From a bacterium (GTDB lineage: Bacteria > Krumholzibacteriota > Krumholzibacteriia > LZORAL124-64-63), in NCBI GenBank assembly GCA_003353795.1, contig PIVY01000035.1:1-34059 (forward strand): a stretch of DNA of 34,059 bases. Direction: 5' to 3'. A program made the translations under genes and the position numbers. This document shows positions 31,790 to 34,059 of the stretch, in pieces. The notes below the pieces were generated by a model. It was not told the DNA's origin. It worked only from the letters and a program-made list of their open reading frames with translations, and did no database searches. How positions within the stretch are numbered: the first letter of the stretch is position 1; each line of letters begins with the position of its first letter.

Positions 31790-33162
31790 CGCCCTCGGTG
31801 AAGGACCGCACGTTCCTGGTGCTCGGCCTCGGCCGCAGCGGTTGTGCGGCCGGTGCCCTGCTGCGCCGCCATGGAGCACGGGTAATCGGTGCCGACGATG
31901 CCGATGTCACGTCGGTCCAGAGGCGCTGGCGCAACGAGGATCTCGAAGAACTGGCCGAGTCGGCATTTGATCAGCTGGAGGTCGGCGGCGCCTGGACCGC
32001 GGTGGCTGCCGGCGATCTCCACGCCGTGGTGCTCAGCCCCGGGGTGCCTCCCGACAATCCGGGACTGGTCGCCCTGCGCGCGGCCGGTGTGCCGGTGCAC
32101 GGCGAACTGGAATGGGCCGCGCGATTCTGCGGCGGTCGGGTGGTTGCGGTCACCGGGACCAACGGCAAGAGCACGACCACCGCCTGGATCGCCCACGTTC
32201 TGGAGACCGCCGGCGTGCCGAGTTCCGCGCTGGGCAATCTGGGCCGACCGTTTTCCATGGAGGCCGACATCCTGCCGGAAGCTGCAGTTCCCGTGGTCGA
32301 GTGCAGCAGCTTCCAGCTCGAGACCATCGATACGTTCCGTCCCGCGGTCGGGGTCGTATTGAACCTGGCGCCCGACCATCTCGATCGATACGAGGACCTC
32401 GCCGCCTACTACGCGGCCAAGGCTCGCCTGGCCGCCAATGTGGCCGACGACGGATTTTTCGTGACCTGGAGCGGCTGCACCGAGGCGCTGACCTGGGACC
32501 ACGGGGGCCGCCGGCTGCTCTTCGGTGCCGACGAGGAAGGCTCGCAAGCGTGGCTCGGCGACGGATATGTCCGCGTTCGCCACGGCGACACCATCCGCGA
32601 CCTGGTGGCGGTCCAGGACCTCGCCCTGCAATCGCCCCCCAACCTTCTCAATGCCACGGCCGTGGCTGCGGCGGTATTGCCGTTGGTGGCGGACCTCGAT
32701 GCGGTGGCCGAGGGTTTGCGCTCGTTCCGTGGCCTGGCCCATCGCCATCAGCTGGTGGGGCGCCTGGGTGACGTGCGCTTCGTCAACGACACCAAGGCCA
32801 CCAACGTCCATGCCGTTTGCGCCGGTCTCGATGGATACCCGTCGCCGGTGGTGCTCATCGCCGGCGGCAGCGGCAAAGGCGAGGACTACTCGCCGCTGGC
32901 CGGCGTCATGTCGGCGGTGCGCCACGTGGTGACCATGGGGCAGGAAGGCCCCGCCATCGCTGCGGCTCTGGCCGGGGTCGTGCCCACATCGGCGGCCAGC
33001 GGACTTGCAGAGGCCGTGGCCATCGCCGCCCGGCTGGCGGCGCCCGACGCCACGGTCCTGCTGAGTCCTGCCTGCGCCAGTTTCGACATGTTCCGCAACT
33101 ACCGGGAACGCGGGGAGGCCTTCGCGGCCGCCGCCCGCGACCTGGGTGCCCGGGAGGTTTGA
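31786..33162 (+). CDS. murD: UDP-MurNAc-L-Ala D-glutamate ligase (MurD)
   Basis: Adds D-glutamate as the second residue of the peptidoglycan stem. The 458-residue protein starts with the Rossmann-like VLGLGRSGCAAGALLRR, then SPGVPPDNPGL, the P-loop GTNGKSTTT from residue 124, VVECSSFQLETI, NLAPDHLDRY and, in the C-terminal domain, FRGLAHRHQLV, FVNDTKATN and LLSPACASFDMFRNYRERG. The last motif set is diagnostic for MurD within the Mur ligases. ATG 31786 overlaps the murF stop. A ribosome site for ftsW (GGGAGG) lies inside its last codons. Confidence 0.96.
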   Translation: MTPSVKDRTFLVLGLGRSGCAAGALLRRHGARVIGADDADVTSVQRRWRNEDLEELAESAFDQLEVGGAWTAVAAGDLHAVVLSPGVPPDNPGLVALRAAGVPVHGELEWAARFCGGRVVAVTGTNGKSTTTAWIAHVLETAGVPSSALGNLGRPFSMEADILPEAAVPVVECSSFQLETIDTFRPAVGVVLNLAPDHLDRYEDLAAYYAAKARLAANVADDGFFVTWSGCTEALTWDHGGRRLLFGADEEGSQAWLGDGYVRVRHGDTIRDLVAVQDLALQSPPNLLNATAVAAAVLPLVADLDAVAEGLRSFRGLAHRHQLVGRLGDVRFVNDTKATNVHAVCAGLDGYPSPVVLIAGGSGKGEDYSPLAGVMSAVRHVVTMGQEGPAIAAALAGVVPTSAASGLAEAVAIAARLAAPDATVLLSPACASFDMFRNYRERGEAFAAAARDLGAREV

Positions 33163-33163
33163 G

Positions 33164-34059
33164 GTGTCCTGGATGCGCCGTAACCGACGATTCCAGCTCG
33201 CCGACCACGACGGATGGTTCCTGGGCTCGGTGCTTGTGCTCTGCCTGCTGGGCACGGTGGCCGTGTACGGCGCCGGAAGTTTCCGACCCGAGGCCCACGG
33301 TCAGTACCACTATCTGGTGCTGCATCTGCAACGCCTGGCCATCGGGACGGTGGCGGCCATTGTGCTGGCCAACCTGGATCACGTGCTCCTGCGACGGTCG
33401 TGGCTGGTGTGGAGCGCCATGGTCACCGGCCTGGTCCTGACCGGATTGCCGGTGATCATGCGGGAGTTCGGCATCATCGACCGCTGGATCGAGATTCCCG
33501 GCATGGGGCAGTTCCAGCCCATCGAACTGGCCAAGCTGGCCCTGGTTCTGTTCCTGGCCTATCGCCTCTCGGCGCCGTTGCTCGACCGGCCGCTCTCGCC
33601 CGGTCAACTGGCCGTCACCATGGCGGCCGGCCCCCTGCCGCTCATGCTCATCCTGGCGCTGCAACCAAACTTCGGCAACGTGGTGGTGATGGGACTGGTG
33701 ACGGTGCTCATGCTCTTGATGGCGGGACTATCGTGGCGCTGGTTCGCGGCCGCCGCGCCGGCGGCGGTGGCGGCGGTCGTGGTCGGCTATCATTCGTTCG
33801 ACAAGCTGCATACGCGCATCGACGCCTGGTGGCTGGGCTGGCGTGGTCTCGGTCTCGACGGGAGTCCGGCCTTCGGTTACCAGGTTCATCAATCTCTGCT
33901 GGGCATGGGCGCCGGCGGCTGGCATGGACTCGGCCCCGGCAACAGTCACAACAAGTTCGCCTTCCTGCCGGAGAACCACACCGACTTCGCCATCTCGTTC
34001 CTGGGCGAGGAGCTGGGACTCATCGGCACCGCCATCGTGGTGGCTGCATTGCTGGTGCT
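33164..34059 (+). CDS. ftsW: FtsW/RodA-family SEDS protein, cut by window end
   Basis: The lipid II polymerase partner of FtsI at the septum; about 298 residues are present before the window ends, and no stop is reached. Several hydrophobic segments are visible, with the SEDS marks QFQPIELAKLALVLFLAY, LQPNFGNVVV, QSLLGMGAGGWHGLGPGNS and FLPENHTDFAISFLGEELG. The extracytoplasmic Asp274 in HTDF, at the position of the essential SEDS aspartate, is kept. The usual QPDxG motif reads QPNFG (N169), a substitution also expected in some FCB members. GTG 33164 is used because GGGAGG at 33152-33157 is properly spaced; it begins 1 nt after the murD stop. Its position in the dcw cluster favours FtsW over RodA. 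Confidence 0.92.
   Translation, partial: MSWMRRNRRFQLADHDGWFLGSVLVLCLLGTVAVYGAGSFRPEAHGQYHYLVLHLQRLAIGTVAAIVLANLDHVLLRRSWLVWSAMVTGLVLTGLPVIMREFGIIDRWIEIPGMGQFQPIELAKLALVLFLAYRLSAPLLDRPLSPGQLAVTMAAGPLPLMLILALQPNFGNVVVMGLVTVLMLLMAGLSWRWFAAAAPAAVAAVVVGYHSFDKLHTRIDAWWLGWRGLGLDGSPAFGYQVHQSLLGMGAGGWHGLGPGNSHNKFAFLPENHTDFAISFLGEELGLIGTAIVVAALLV

Noticed and set aside
31780..31795. A hidden or frameshifted mraY
   Set aside because: murF and murD overlap by four bases and both are full length with intact terminal motifs, so there is no space for mraY or a remnant.
1..34059. CRISPR arrays, insertion sequences, phage genes, tRNA genes
   Set aside because: I saw no regularly spaced repeats, transposase motifs, integrase or structural phage proteins, and no cloverleaf-like stretch. 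All sizeable gaps are short and accounted for.

Overview
This is a gene-dense, GC-rich (by eye roughly two-thirds G+C) bacterial chromosomal segment in which every supported gene lies on the + strand. I see no tRNA, rRNA, CRISPR array, transposase or phage gene. A secreted propeller protein with a T9SS/FlgD-like C-terminal sorting domain, a DUF2723 membrane protein, a PASTA-bearing FtsI, a MurE with the meso-diaminopimelate signature (DNPR) and a high-GC coding style together suggest a diderm of the FCB superphylum, for example a Krumholzibacteriota/Eisenbacteria-like lineage. That placement is inference; no marker was compared against a database.

Layout. (1) 1-2460: riboflavin operon: the last codons of an upstream gene (perhaps ribD), ribE, ribBA and ribH. 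(2) 2461-5985: a short regulatory gap with an 11-bp inverted repeat, a candidate sigma70 promoter and a G-quadruplex-forming run. It is followed by nusB and, coupled by GTGA overlaps, a methyltransferase, a GT4 glycosyltransferase and an LPG-synthase-type membrane protein. (3) 5986-24194: a long surface-glycan cluster: DUF2723 GT-C-like protein, UDP-sugar epimerase, GtrB-like GT2, rhamnosyltransferase-like GT2, YfhO family protein, Dpm1-like polyprenol-phosphate mannose synthase, and a GT2 fused to a degenerate sugar-phosphate transferase. Then come the secreted propeller protein, a soluble CapD/PglF-like dehydratase, a FemAB/GNAT-like protein and a Wzx-like flippase. It ends at a hairpin terminator. 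(4) 24195-34059: an AT-rich promoter region with a MraZ-box-like operator, then the division and cell wall (dcw) cluster: mraZ, a STAS-domain gene, rsmH, ftsL, ftsI, murE, murF, murD and ftsW (cut by the window end). mraY is missing from its usual place between murF and murD.

How the genes may work together. The glycan cluster holds two probable polyprenyl-phosphate-sugar synthases (GtrB-like and Dpm1-like) and two large multi-spanning proteins (DUF2723 and YfhO) whose families use such lipid-linked sugars outside the cytoplasmic membrane. It also holds nucleotide-sugar modifying enzymes, a lipid-linked oligosaccharide flippase and one exported protein with a sorting tail. The most interesting reading, an inference, is a dedicated pathway for glycosylating exported proteins or a surface glycan that anchors them. 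The dcw cluster appears to be autoregulated by MraZ and carries an unusual STAS-domain insertion.
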